From Stictocephala bisonia (lineage: Eukaryota; Arthropoda; Insecta; Hemiptera; Membracidae): a stretch of 64,000 bases of DNA. Position numbers and translations under genes: made by a program. Shown piece after piece: positions 12,345-25,064 of this stretch; positions within the stretch are counted from its first letter, which is position 1; every line of letters begins with the position of its first letter. The stretch is from contig JAQJVL010000748.1 in the NCBI GenBank assembly GCA_035578905.1, positions 329,501-393,500 of the forward strand, in the 5' to 3' direction. The notes beneath the pieces are model-generated. The model did not search any database. It was not told the DNA's origin and saw only the letters and a program-made list of their open reading frames with translations.

Positions 12345-14560
12345 AAAGATTCTTATTTGCAAGAACCAACAGTAGACGGTTGCAATGTTTAATAACTGAT
12401 GGAATATTGGCATGCTGGGATTTACTATGATTGCTAGGTCGACAGCATCTAACCACACAACATATTGTTTGTCGCAGATGACAATGGCAGTAGGGAGTAG
12501 ACGGTTGCAGTTTACTGATAGGTGGGATATTGGCTGGGTGAGGTTTATGGTAATTGCCGGTTTGACAGTATGTGACCAAACAGCAGATTGTCTATTGTAG
12601 ATGATAGTGGTAGTAGGAAGTGGATGGTTGCAGTTTACTGATAGGTGGGATATTGGCTGGGTCAGGTTTTTGGTTATTGCCGAGTTGACAGTATGTGACC
12701 ACACAGCAGATTTTCTGAGGTAGATAACAATGGTAGTAGGGAGTAGATGGTTGCTGTTTATTGATAGGTGTTGGGTTTATGGTAATTGCTGGTTTGACAG
12801 TACGTGACTACACAGCAGATTGCCTATTGTAGATGATAATGGTAGTAGGAAGTGGACGGTGCAGTTTACTGATAGGTGGAATATTGGCTAGGTGAGGTTT
12901 ATGGTAATTGCTGGTTTGACAGTATGTGACCGGACAACAGATTGTCAGTCCTGATTGCTGGAATATTGGAATATTGGGAGATGTATGGTGATTAATAGGT
13001 TTACAGTATCTGATCACACAAAAGATTTATTTTGGTAGTGACAATGCTAGTCGGAAGTGGACGGTTATAGTTTACTGATGGCAGGAATATTGAATGGGTG
13101 AGATTTATGGCGATTACAAGGTTTACTATATCGGACCAGACAACAGGTTATCTGTGGTAATTGACAATGGTAGTAGGAAGTGGTCGGTTACAGTTTAATG
13201 ATAGATGGGATATTAGCTGGGTGAGGTTTATGGTAATTGCTGGATTGACAGTATCTAACCACACAACAGATTATTTTTGGTAAATGACAGTGGTAGTCGG
13301 AAATGGATGGTTACAATTTACTGATAGGTGTGATATTGGCTGGGTGAGGTTTATTTTGATTGTGGCTAGGTGAGATATTGACCTATCTCTCAATAGCTCA
13401 AAACCACTGTACATGTATGGGCGGGCGGGTGGGTCAACAATACTGTACGTGTATGGGTGGGCGGGTGGGTCAACACCACTGTACGTGTATGGGCGGGCGG
13501 GTGGGTCAATACCACTGTACGTGTATGGGAGGGCGGGTGTGTCAATACCACTGTACGTGTATGGGCGGGCGGGTGGGTCAATAGCACTGTACGTGTATGG
13601 GTGGGCGGTTGGATCAATACCACTGTACGTGTATGGGTGGTTGGGTGGGTCAATACCACTGTACGTGTATGGGTGGGTGGGTGTGTCAATACCACACTAA
13701 GTTTATGGGGAGGTGGTTACCGTTTGGAGAATGAACGGTTGAATGAACAATCAATGAAGATGAGTGCCTTCCTTCAAAAACCTCCTACTGTGACTTTCAG
13801 ACAAAACAAAAACCTCTGCCAAATCCTGGTCCATCCTAAGTAAGCTGATCCCAACAGCCTGAACTGTCCTAAAGACCAGCAATACGTTCACAGTATCTGA
13901 CCACACAACAGATTTATTGTGGTGAAATACAATGGTAGTCCGAAGTGGATGGTTGCAGTATACTGATGGGTGCGATATTAGTTAAGTGAGGTTTATGGTA
14001 ATTGCAGGGTTGACAGTATCTGACTACACAACAGATTGTTTGTGGTAAATGACAATGGAAGTAGGATGTGGACGGTTGCAGTATCGACGGGATATTGATG
14101 GATATGATATGGCTAGGTGATAGTATATAGCAAATGTGGGTATCTGACCACACATTAGATTGTTTGTGGTGAATGACAATGGTAGTTGGAAGTGGATGAT
14201 TACAATTTACTCATAGGTGGGATATTGGCTGGGTGAGGTTTATGGTGATTGTTGGGTTGACAGTATGTGACCACAGAACAGATTGTCTGTGGTAAATGAA
14301 AATGGGAGAAGGATGGTTACAGCTTCCTAACTAATTGAATATTGGCATGGTAATATTTATCGTAATTTTAAGCTCGACATTGCCTCACCACACAAAATAT
14401 TGTTTATATTGTCTGTTGAATGAAAAGGTTAAATTACAATATTATTAGGAAGGGGATGATTTTAGTTTACTGATGTATTGAATATTTCCATGGTAATATT
14501 TATAATGGTTCCTGGGTTGATATTATCTCAACACACTACCGTTTATATGGGTTTCTTTGT
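12345..14560. repeat. Diverged ~120-bp tandem array
   Basis: A unit of about 120 bp recurs, with markers GGTTGCAGTTTACTGATAGG, GATATTGGCTGGGTGAGG, GACAGTATGTGACCACACA and GACAATGGTAGTAGGAAGTG. Marker positions near 12505, 12625, 12747, 12859, 13063, 13185, 13310, 13955, 14075, 14198, 14317 and 14460 give the period. Divergence is high, so the array is old. It is split by the 36-bp minisatellite (13389-13700) and ~160 bp of unrelated sequence. Because 120 is a multiple of three, long ORFs run through it on the minus strand; I do not regard them as genes. Confidence 0.85.
13389..13700 (+). repeat. 36-bp G-rich minisatellite, about 8.5 copies
   Basis: Successive CTGTAC landmarks at 13407, 13443 and 13479 are 36 bp apart. 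The unit reads CACTGTACGTGTATGGG followed by a G-rich half ending GGGTCAATAC. The G-rich half of the first unit, GGGCGGGCGGGTGGG at 13419-13433, has four G3 runs with one-base loops, the canonical compact G-quadruplex pattern; several later units keep four runs. A 36-bp unit is open in every frame on both strands, which explains the overlapping ORFs. It sits inside the 120-bp array. Confidence 0.93.
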
Positions 14561-16183
14561 AGGAGTTGATGTTAAGTATTTTATATAAAAGAGTAAAAGA
14601 GATAATTTATGAGCATATGCTAAGTATGATTTTCCAGCAAACATGATCCAATCAGCTCTTGTAACTCTCATACTATGGGAACAAGTTTAGAAGATCTGTA
14701 TAGAAGTCATGTCGTGGGCTGTTTAGGGACCCTCTTAATTTTTTTTTCATGTTGTTTGACCGTATAATAAATAACAACTCAGTTTAAGTGTAATCATATC
14801 ATCTTACCAATCTCAAGTGACTGCTGCTATAATTAGAATGTTGATGGGTAGGTAGTAACCATGTCAAGGTGCCACGTCACAGAACAGTCTAGTAATATTG
14901 CCACATTGTTGTGAGTGTTACCTAAAATCTAGATTCTAGTGAGTATCGCAGGATCTGCATGGATGTGTGTGACGTTTGTTAGAACATGAGGGGCCAGTGT
15001 ACGGTCCATCACTTCAAGTCATACGGGAGCTGACCATTGTTTTCCATAAATCCCTGTTTGGAGTCATGGGTAGGTTTGTGGAGGGGATCTTAAAAACATT
15101 CGTGTTAATTGGGACTAAATTAACTAGTTTTTTATTTCTAGTTGCGTTAATTCAATTGGTATTTGAACTAAAGTCAGTATCTGAATTTGTCTCCAAAATT
15201 TGGAGATTGGAACTTTCACCCCCGTTGCATTTTGATACTCCTTAAACTAGGAATTTAACATTGAGACTTTAACTTTTTTTAAATTAAAATGTTTATAGTT
15301 TAAATATTTAAGCTTATAAATATATAAAAAATAAACTTATACTATCAGACATGTGTAAAGTTATAAGAGCAGCAATTTGGTGGGTGTTAAGTGTTCCCCC
15401 GTTAAGCTGAAGGGTGCTTCAAGTGCCTCGATGTGTTTAGCAACTAAATACTCCGAGTTTAATCACTAGTTAACTCAATTACAAAGTCAATCTTGGTAAC
15501 TGTGTGGTAATGAGACACTTCCGCTTCATCTAAAGATCTTCATCCACATCTCACTTGGTCTAGTATATCCTTAAAAATTAAATAGTAGATATGTCATACA
15601 CGAAAAACAGAGTCTACCTTTTCCAGTAATGTTAGCTGCTTTTCCAGTTTTTTTTCTGGAGCAATTTTAAAGCTACGTATATAACAGTTATTTAAATTAA
15701 ATTTGACTACTATGTAAACACTTGCCACTATAAATAAGCATTATGGTTCTGGTGAAAAATGGGTTTTGCTATCTGAGTTTTCAAGTAGGCTTTGCTTACT
15801 CAAAGATGTGGCATGTTTCCAATACATGTAGTGAGTGAATATTGATACATCAGAAATGTGTCAAAAAGCTTTTAGGATTTTCCTAGAAATACAAATGGAA
15901 GCTTCGGAGGAGTACTTGAGGTAACATTGGTTTTTCGTTACATTTAATAAAATAGATTTTCTGTTAAATAATATTAATTTATTTTATTTTTATATCAATT
16001 TTATACACATATTTTTTCAAAAAATGTTCTTTGTTAGGAATAATTATTCCACCCCAATAAATATTGTTGTAAATTGTTGATGTCCCACTTACTATGGATA
16101 ATTTTACGTTTCGTATAACACTCACATTGGAGCTCTGAGGGTATGTATTCATAGTTTTAAATTTACAGTTCTCATAACTTAAA
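14561..16183. other. Non-coding stretch between two arrays
   Basis: Mostly unique sequence. An 89-codon plus-strand ORF at 14976-15245 has a hydrophobic middle, but I see no conserved motif, codon bias or splice context to back it. The rest is AT-rich. Confidence 0.35.
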
Positions 16184-18310
16184 ATGGTTAACAGCTGTCT
16201 AGTCTTTTCTTCCTCCACCTTTTACTTCAATTCTCATAATTTTCTTCAATATTTCTTACCTTGGTTAAGAGCATTAGGGGATGTTGGCAGCAACAGTCTA
16301 GTGTTTTGTTTCTCCACCTTCTACTTCAGTTCTCATAACTTTCTTCAATATCTTTTATTTTGGATAACAGCCTTTGTGGATGTTGGCAGCAGCTGTCTAG
16401 TCTTTTGTTCCTCCAACTTATAATATAATTCTCAAAACTTTCCTCAATATCTCTTACATTGGTTAACAACCTTTGGGGATGTTGGCAGCAGTTGTCTAGT
16501 CTTTTGTTCCTCCACCTTATACTATAGTTCTCAAAATTTTCTTCAATATCTCTTACCTTGGTTAACGGCCATTGGGGATGTTGGCAGCAGCTGTGTAGTC
16601 TTTTGTTCCTCCAACGTATAATGTAATTCTCAAAACTTTCTTCAATATCTCTTACATTAGTTAACAGCCTTTGGGGATGTTGGCAGCAGCTGTCTAGTCT
16701 TTTGTTCCTCCACCTTCTACTTCAGTTCTCATAACTTTCTTCAATGTCTTTTACCTTGGTTAACAGCCTTTGGGGATGTTGGCAGCAGCTGTCTAGTCTT
16801 TTGTTCCTCCACCTTCTACTTCAGTTCTCATAACTTTCTTCAATATCTCTTACATTAGTTAACAGCCTTTGGGGATGTTGGCAGCAGCTGTCTAGTCTTT
16901 TGTTCCTCCACCTTCTACTTCAGTTCTCATAACTTTCTTCAATATCTCTTACAATATTTAACAGCCTTTAGGGATGTTGGCAGCAGCTGTCTAGTCTTTT
17001 GTTCCTCCACCTTCTACTTCAGTTATCATAACTTTCTTCAATATCTCTTACATTGTTTAACATCCTTTGGGGATGTTGGCAGCAGTTGTCTAGTCTTTTG
17101 TTCCTCCACCTTTAAATTCAGTTCTCTTAACTTTATTCAATATCTCTTAACTTGGTTAACAGCCTTTGGGAATGTTTGCAGCAGCTGTCTAGTCCTTTGT
17201 TCCTTCTCCATCTACTTCAGTTCTCATAACTTTCTTCAATATCTCTTACATTGGTTAACATCCTTTGGGGATGTTGGCAGCAGTTGTCTAGTCTTTTGTT
17301 CCTTCACCATCTACTTCAGTTCTCATAACTTTCTTCAATGTCTTTTACCTTGGTTAACATCCTTTGGGGATGTTGGCAGCAGTTGTCTAGTCTTTTGTTC
17401 CTCCACCTTATACTATAGTTCTCAAAATTTTCTTCAATATCTCTTACCTTGGTTAACGGCCATTGGGGATGTTAGCAGCAGCTGTGTAGTCTTTTGTTCC
17501 TCCAACGTATAATGTAATTCTCAAAACTTTCTTCAATATCTCTTACATTAGTTAACAGCCTTTGGGGATGTTGGCAGCAGCTGTCTAGTCTTTTGTTCCT
17601 CCACCTTCTACTTCAGTTCTCATAACTTTCTTCAATGTCTTTTACCTTGGTTAACAGCCTTTGGGGATGTTGGCAGCAGCTGTCTAGTCTTTTGTTCCTC
17701 CACCTTCTACTTTAGTTCTCATAACTTTCTTCAATATCTCTTACATTAGTTAACAGCCTTTGGGGATGTTGGCAGCAGCTGTCTAGTCTTTTGTTCCTCC
17801 ACCTTCTACTTCAGTTCTCATAACTTTCTTCAATGTCTTTTACCTTGGTTAACAGCCTTTGGGGATGTTGGCAGCAGCTGTCTAGTCTTTTGTTCCTCCA
17901 CCTTCTACTTCAGTTCTCATAACTTTCTTCAATATCTCTTACATTAGTTAACAGCCTTTGGGGATGTTGGCAGCAGCTGTCTAGTCTTTTGTTCCTCCAC
18001 CTTCTACTTCAGTTCTCATAACTTTCTTCAATATCTCTTACAATATTTAACAGCCTTTAGGGATGTTGGCAGCAGCTGTCTAGTCTTTTGTTCCTCCACC
18101 TTCTACTTCAGTTATCATAACTTTCTTCAATGTCTTTTACCTTGGTTAACAGCCTTTGGGGATGTTGGCAGCAGTTGTCTAGTCTTTTGTTCCTCCACCT
18201 TCTACTTCAGTTATCATAACTTTCTTCAATGTCTTTTACCTTGGTTAACAGCCTTTGGGGATGTTGGCAGCAGCTGTCTAGTCTTTTTTCCTCCACCTTC
18301 TACTTTTGCA
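16184..18310. repeat. 99-bp tandem array, about 22 units, with higher-order repeats
   Basis: The unit contains TTAACAGCCTTTGGGGATG, TTGGCAGCAGCTGTCTAGTC, TTTTGTTCCTCCACCTTCTA and AACTTTCTTCAATATCTCTT. The CTAGTCTTTT marker recurs about every 99 bp from about 16199 to 18277, giving 22 units. Two diagnostic variant units (TATACTATAGTTCTC followed by CCTCCAACGTATAATG) occur near 16515-16635 and 17406-17526, exactly 891 bp or nine units apart. Another variant (ACAATATTTAACAGCC) recurs 1089 bp or eleven units apart (about 16951 and 18040). A ~0.9-kb block was therefore duplicated and then gained two units. No frame stays open across the array. Confidence 0.95.
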
Positions 18311-18737
18311 CAAAGCTGACACATCTCACGCAATTCATTATTTGTTGTTATTGACATCAAATACGCAAAAAAGGTACGTATCAATAATTTTTTTATCTTT
18401 GACCGTTAATTGACGAAATTTCTTAACTACGCATATTTTAAAACAAATTTACGATATAAGTGGGTAATGAACGATATTATTAGTCCTTACAGAATTGCTA
18501 GCTTCATAAGATATTTTTAAAAGAATATCATGAAATCAAGATAGTTTATTTGTGTTTACTATGATTAACTGGAGAACATTTAAAATATTTTTGAAGCAAA
18601 GTTATTCTAATAAAACTAGTGTGAACAATTAAGTATTGTCATTTGAACTATTTTTGTTATTAACAAATTCAACATGAATTACAATGAATATTACTGCATT
18701 TGATATTTATTTATATATGTGTTTATATTATAAGACA
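18311..18737. other. Spacer between the 99-bp and 36-bp arrays
   Basis: AT-rich unique sequence with no feature that I can support. Confidence 0.4.
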
Positions 18738-19237
18738 CCACTGTACGTGTATGGGTTGGAGGGTGGGTCGACACCACTGTACGTGTATGGTATGGCGGGT
18801 AGGTCGACACCACTGTACTTGTATGGGTTTGCGGGTGGGTCGACACCACTGTACGTGTATGGGTTGGCGGGTGGGTCGACACCACAGTATGTGTATGGGT
18901 TGGCGGGTGGGTCGACACCACTGTACGTGTATGGGTTGGCGGGTGGGTTGACACCACTGTACGTGTATGGGTTGGTGGGTGGGTCGACACCACTGTACGT
19001 GTATGGTATGGCGGGTAGGTCGTCACCACTGTACTTGTATGGGTTTGCGGGTGGGTCGACACCACTGTAGGTGTATGGGTTAGCGGGTGGGTCGACACCA
19101 CAGTATGTGTATGGGTTGGTGGGTGAGTCGACACCACTGTACGTGTATGGGTTGGCGGGTGGGTTGACACCACTGTACGTGTATGGGTTGGCGGGTGGGT
19201 TGACACTACTGTACGTGTATGGGATGGTGGTTACATT
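18738..19237 (+). repeat. 36-bp minisatellite, about 14 copies
   Basis: The unit CACTGTACGTGTATGGG plus TTGGCGGGTGGGTCGACAC is a relative of the 13.4-kb unit, with TT and CGAC variants. Variant units (TATGGTATGGCGGGTAGG, then CTTGTATGGGTTTGCGG) occur twice, near 18785-18835 and 19000-19050, so a block of six units was duplicated. All frames are open on both strands because 36 is a multiple of three; the long ORFs (up to 202 codons on the minus strand) are artefacts. It has three G3 runs per unit, so it is a weaker quadruplex candidate. Confidence 0.93.
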
Positions 19238-19835
19238 ATTGCCCCTATCAATATAAACACATTTGTGACCAATTGAAAATACATCCCAGATAGATGATAC
19301 AGATGTTCTAGTAACTGTCAAAACACCTAATGACATGTTCCTTAGATCTCATGTATGGTTTGGATAAATCACAAGATTATACATCTTACGTTAAAATTAT
19401 GATTATATAGCTTACGTAAAAAATTAAACATGGTCTGATTTAATACCTCGTTAAAGGTAATTAATTATTTAAATTTATATAATTTACTTGAAATCATATT
19501 AAAACTATTTCAACACTATAAAATCAAACAGGATAGTAGTGCTACATGTATACAAAATTATTAGCTGCTAATTATATTTATATATTGCATCTTTGTCACG
19601 AAATATAACTCCTTGCAACCTATGAGAGTTGACGGAAGTTTTTAATTTGAAATGAGCTAAAAACTGATTCCTGTTATAAATATCAAGAATTATTAAAAAA
19701 ATTATTAATATAATTAGGTATATTTGTTCAAATACTAAAAGGGCCGTTATCTTTTTGTTGAAAAAAGTCATGTTAAAATGTAGCATTTCTGTAACAAAGA
19801 ACTATTCAGTAACTTTTATCTTTTTATCAGTATAA
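19238..19835. other. AT-rich spacer between two 36-bp arrays
   Basis: Unique AT-rich sequence with no supported feature. Confidence 0.4.
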
Positions 19836-20166
19836 TACTACTGTACGTTTATGGGTGGGTCAATACTACTGTACGTGTATGTGTGGGCGGGTGGGTCAAT
19901 AACACTGTACATGTAGGCGTGGGTGGTTGGGTCAATACCACTGTATGTGTATGGGGGGGGGGGGGGTTGGATGAGTCAATACCACTGTACATGTAGGTGT
20001 GGGCGGGTGAGTCAATACCACTGTACATGTAGGGGTGGGCGGGTGAGTCAATACCACTGTACGTGTATGGGTGGGCGGGTGGGTCAATACCACTGTACAT
20101 GTAGGCGTGGGCGGATGAGTCAATACCACTGTACGTGTATGGGTGGGCGGGTGGATCAATACTACT
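19836..20166 (+). repeat. 36-bp minisatellite, about 9 copies
   Basis: Same family as the arrays at 13.4 and 18.7 kb, with the CAATAC ending of the 13.4-kb array. Units alternate between CACTGTACGTGTATGGG and CACTGTACATGTAGGxG forms. Several units contain GGGTGGGCGGGTGG, and one carries a run of about a dozen G near 19953-19966. The multi-frame ORFs here are artefacts of the repeat. Confidence 0.92.
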
Positions 20167-22551
20167 CCCTGCACATAGGACACAGGGATATCTTATGATC
20201 TTATGTAAATATTTTGGGTTCATACAAGTTCACGTATAAAATTAATTTTTTGCTATTGCAATGCTTTATGTGATAACATAAATTTCATTTTCTTTTTCAT
20301 GAATGAATTAGAAATGTAGACTAGCAAATTAAATTTGCAGTTACATTTTAATGTTCATACCTAATTGTCGAATTCCTAATTTGAAATATTGAAGTTACAT
20401 ATCTATAATTTATTAAAGTACCCATCACCAAGTAGCACAGTAACTTACTAAAGTCACAGCCAAACACACTTGAAAGTAAAAGGTATAAAGTTAGACAATA
20501 TTGTAAATAATTTTAAGATAAGCATCCCATTTCAAATTCCTGAGGACCCCAGTTTTATTTTTGTCCAGTTTACTTTGATATTTATAAATTATATTTACAC
20601 TTATTGTAAAAATTATTCATCTATTGTCATTGTTGTAACTATTTATATCCCATTCGAACTTATCTTTATCTGTTGTGTTTCTATTTGAGATTTTGTTTAA
20701 GTCATTAATCAATTTTCCCTAATTTAATGTTTACTAGGTATATACGTAAGAAAAAAGGTGTTTGTTTGAATTAAGTATGCTATATATTACTATCAACTCT
20801 CAATTAGCCAATTCGGCTTTAGAGTTAATTAAGAACAATGTTTATATTTAATGTAATAATTGACTGTATAAAATAATTGAAATCGAACAAAAAAATAAAT
20901 AATTGAAATTTAAAAAGGATGAAGGAGTATGAAATGTGTAGTTTTAGACATTGATTCCTTATTGCCTGGAATTGGGATTGAGAACTTTCCCCGACTCACT
21001 ATAGGAGTTTATTGTTATTATTTATTATTTGATATGTGTAATTATGCTTAGTAGCATTATTATAAATTGCATCAATTGCAACATTTTATAATATACGATT
21101 TAGCCTTATTTTTCACAGTTTTATAATTTTTTACAATACATCAACCTCACAATTTGTAAAGAAAATTCAAAAGTTTTACAGTGCTTCTTTTAAAAAATAA
21201 AAAAAAAAAAATTATTTTTACAATATTAAATATTTTGTTTACCTCTTTCTTTTATATTGTAAACTATATTATTTATAGTTATTTCGTTCGTAAAGTGTAG
21301 TTGTTAAACTTCTGATAGGCCTAATTGTAGTAAATAAAACAAAGTTTCAACACAAAAAATAAAGAGTAATTATTTTTTAAATATGTAATATTGTTAGGGT
21401 ACGATCCCCAGCTTATATACTGAGGGTGATTGCGTGGAGCTGGACTAACCAATGGCTATTGTAAATATTACTACTAAATTGATGATCCCACGAGTTTAGC
21501 TTTGTAACACACTTCTGGTCACTTAGGTGGTGAATACTTTAATTACCATGAATTGTTAAATACTATGCCCTTCTGATACATTTAAATAAAGCAAAAGGCA
21601 CTGAAGTAATCAAACTTACAAAATTACAAACTTGTGCAACTGGCACACAGTTAGTTAACCATATCACTGAGTAATTACAAGAATTATTTAAAATTATATA
21701 AACTTTTTTATATTTTGTATATTATTTGTGTAAACTTATTTATTATTTGTATAAATAATAAAAATATAACTTTAGTAGTCAAAACATAATTGTTAAGCAA
21801 CGTAACTTTAGTGTTAACGAAAATAAGATCAACAGTTTGGTTCTATATTAAATGTAATCTTATATTATAAGATTGATATAAATTTTGTGATGAAATATAT
21901 AAAAATTGCTAGGTAGATGTCAAATTTCATTAATATTTAAATAAATGAAGCAATAAACAGCTAAGCAATTTTTTACAACGTTATTTAAAACAAAAATTTA
22001 AATTTGTAATATTGGTTTTACTATACACTTGACTGAAAACTATGTAAGTGAATACTACGTAAGGAAATCTAAGTAAAATAAATTATTTTTTCCAGTCATC
22101 GTTTCAGAAATTCATACAAAGGGAAGCTTCCCAGTGGGTTCTGATGTGTTTCCGATAAATTGAAATCCTGCAAGGGCACTGCAATAGCAGATTTGTACTG
22201 AGTGGCGTATGCATTTTTTATAAAATGCAACAATGTATTGCTTGTTTAGAATATAGTACATAAAGTAAAACAATTACATTTTAGTTCGTTTTAACAATAC
22301 ATGGTTGTTTGGTGAACATAATTTTGCTTAAATATACACAATAGCTTTTATACTAACTTAGCTAAAAAGAGAAACAATTTTATTAATTTATCATCAGATG
22401 CCAAGTAACAAAAAGAGCTAATAAAAAAAAAAACTTATTGATGTATTTTAGAAGGAAAAGTGTCTTTAAATAATTATTTCTATTCCAAACTGTTGAGTGC
22501 TTGCTCTATTTCAAATATGAACTGCCGAATGCCACAGAAATCAAAGAAGAA
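20167..22551. other. About 2.4 kb of AT-rich non-coding sequence
   Basis: No gene, RNA or repeat recognised. A 72-codon ORF at 20470-20688 lacks support. Confidence 0.4.
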
Positions 22552-22714
22552 GGAAACACCTTGAACTACCAATATGGTGTTGAATATATCTAGTGTAACC
22601 ATCTCAAGCCAACCATCTTATGTCAAATTAAATAATATGTATTTTGGAACGCTTGCGCTACCAATGTGGTGTCGTCTATATCTATTGTAACCGCCTCAAG
22701 CCAACCGTCTCATT
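22552..22714. repeat. Two-copy tandem repeat, period about 92 bp
   Basis: CTACCAATATGGTGTTG...GTAACCATCTCAAGCCAACC near 22565-22620 recurs as CTACCAATGTGGTGTCG...GTAACCGCCTCAAGCCAACC near 22657-22712, about 80% identical. Confidence 0.7.
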
Positions 22715-24494
22715 TTAGGAGTGAAGAGCCACCGCTGGAAGGTTGACAGCCCTATATTAAACATAATTTTTAACCAGGAATTATTATTATTATTTTAAAA
22801 CCGAAATAATATATGAAGCTTTTTTAGTTTTACACGTAACAGGAGCTACGCTAAAAACAGTAGAATTGTTTTACTTGAAACTCGGCCGTGGTTTTAGATT
22901 TTAGTTTAACTCTTTTGTATAAACATTTCAATATTTTAACTTGTCACAATGCGCAGAACAAAAAAGAAAAAATATAACATGGTAACCACAAATAAATATA
23001 CGCTTATATATTTTAGAGGTAATTTTGAATTTTAATATATAAACCATTCGACAGAACTTGTACATGAATGATCTCCCAGTGTGTTCACATGTGAGATGAT
23101 TGACATAGATTAAGGCTGCACTCGAAATTAACTTCACAGTAGACATGTACAAATACGAGTAAACAAAACAAATTAACAATCGCGTGAAAAGTTTACTTTT
23201 GATTAAAACACTAAGCCTAGTTTTACATTGTTAAATTTAACTTACATAATTAATAATACCTTATCAAAAAAAGAAAACAGTCCTAGAATTGTAAAAAACA
23301 CGATGGATGAAACGAGAAATATGCTTTGAATTAGTTTTCCCTTTAAAATTAATAAGTATTATTAATTTGTGTGCTATTCATTAAAGTTCGATTTTCATAA
23401 AGGAGTGTCAACGTACAAACAATTAAAATATAGTGAGAATTTAAATAGGAAAACTGGAGTTACAACTAAAATCTTAGAAAATCAAAAGAAACAGCAAAGC
23501 GAACCATTAAATGTAATTTTATTAGAAATGAAAATCATTGCCTACCCATACAAGTACAGTGGTATTGATCGTTTTATGAAACAATATATTGAAGACAGTA
23601 ATATAAGATCTTGGCAAGTATTTGTAGTATATTCTGAATCCATTATTTAAGATATAATGATTAAGATTGTAACTTTAATAATGAAGATTTTTTACTACTA
23701 CTAGAAAGTTTATATTCTGATGGATATTAAAAAAGCATTGATGTTAACAATAGTTACGAGATTAAACAATACAATAATATAGGAAAGTTAAGTTGAAACC
23801 TAAAAATTAATTTCATTTTACGCCCAAAGTGGAGCACTTAAGTCATTTGTGTTAGTCATTCTTAGAATAGATCTTACTCACGCCCAATATTTCTTCATCC
23901 AATCGGATTTCGCATATCTTTCTGCTTCTGAAAAAAACTCAATCTAAGTTTGTTTTCCTATGTTTAAGATTTTACGTTTTATCTTTTAACCCATTATTGT
24001 TAGATCTAATTTTTTCATATAAGTTTTGATTTATCCAAACTTAATGGTCGATGTTTTTAATTTCTTTAGTTTATCCTATGTCTGTCAAGTTAATCTATTT
24101 TCTGGCATTCTCATTATGTGTTAAAAAAGAGACTCTTTTTACTTTATATCAAGTACGGACAAACTCTATACACCATCTTACTAAGTATTTATACCAGATT
24201 TAATTACTATTTAGTTCTTTTTTTCCAACACTTTGTTCTGATTTTATGGTTTAATATTAAACATGCTGTACTTCTATATATATTTACTTCCTAGCCATAC
24301 TACTGTTTTACAATGTTTAATTATGTTCCAAATTGTATTGATTATGTTATCTGTTAAGATATTGAACATTTTTGAGTTGTTCTACAATATTCATAAGGCT
24401 TATATTATTTATAAAAAGGGCAATTAATGACTAACGAGATCGTCAGCAAAACCTAAGTAGTTTAATTGATTATTTTCTTTTTATTTGCTAATAT
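22715..24494. other. Non-coding stretch with a single 36-bp unit
   Basis: AT-rich sequence. At 23546-23571 lies one isolated minus-strand piece of the minisatellite unit (ACCCATACAAGTACAGTGG). A 93-codon ORF at 23369-23650 reads through that piece and has no other support. Confidence 0.4.
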
Positions 24495-24772
24495 CGATGT
24501 TTTTATTTATTTATTTATTGGTAAGACACCAATCGTCAAGATATGGTCGAATATGGATTTCGAATGAGTGTAGATGAACGAATGTAGTTATTGTTACAAT
24601 TTAAGGCCGACTATTCCTTAGAAAGTGTCATTAATTAATAGCCCAATGACAAATGAACAGCCGGTGGTTATCAGCTGATCCTTCTCAAAATGTAATATGA
24701 CTCTGATTGGGATCGAACTGACAACCTTTAGCACATGAAGCGGGGATTGAACCAACTACGCTACCGACCAAT
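24495..24772 (-). mobile_element. tRNA-derived SINE (24.5 kb copy)
   Basis: On the minus strand the head reads GGTCGGTAGCGTAGTTGGTT. It holds a perfect Pol III A box (TAGCGTAGTTGG, 24752-24763) and, 32 bp downstream, a B box (AGTTCGATCCC, 24709-24719, two differences from GGTTCGANTCC). About 190 bp of tRNA-unrelated body follow, ending in a (TAAA)n-like tail at 24495-24516. The tRNA-like head, internal promoter and short tandem tail are the SINE hallmarks. No convincing target-site duplication was found, and the SINE family is not identified. Confidence 0.75.
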
Positions 24773-25064
24773 TTAGTTTAATATTCGTCTTTAGTACATG
24801 AAAAATAAATAAAATATTCTTAAGTAGATTGTAGTTATCTACGTTTCATTGTACAATTTTACATACGAAACAATTTTATATATTTACATTTATATTTTTT
24901 GATATCTAAGAAAAAATACTATTTACATTAATCACATACATAATATTATAGCGTGAGCATTGGGAGAGTTAGTAGAGGAGGGGGTAGCGTCGGTAGACTT
25001 TATTTATTAGAATAAAAGAAAGAACCATAAGATCGTACAATATCCCCTATGTTGTATATATTTA
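24773..25064. other. AT-rich spacer
   Basis: No feature recognised, apart from a short purine-rich patch (GGAGGGGGTAGCG) near 24976-24990. Confidence 0.35.

Noticed and set aside
12337..13017. Minus-strand ORFs with repeated peptide over the 120-bp array
   Set aside because: They follow from a period divisible by three, and there is no ORF continuity across diverged units.
13389..13700. CRISPR-like regular 36-bp spacing
   Set aside because: The units are contiguous with no spacers, and the sequence is eukaryotic.
14976..15245. 89-codon ORF with a hydrophobic stretch
   Set aside because: No homologous motif or context; chance hydrophobicity is expected in AT-rich DNA.
15979..16218. 79-codon minus-strand ORF reading into the first 99-bp unit
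   Set aside because: Its start lies in repeat sequence and the remainder is AT-driven; no motif.
18691..19336. Long overlapping ORFs (up to 202 codons) in several frames over the 36-bp arrays
   Set aside because: A 36-bp unit without stops is open in all frames on both strands. The predicted peptides are pure repeats, and similar ORFs appear at every array.
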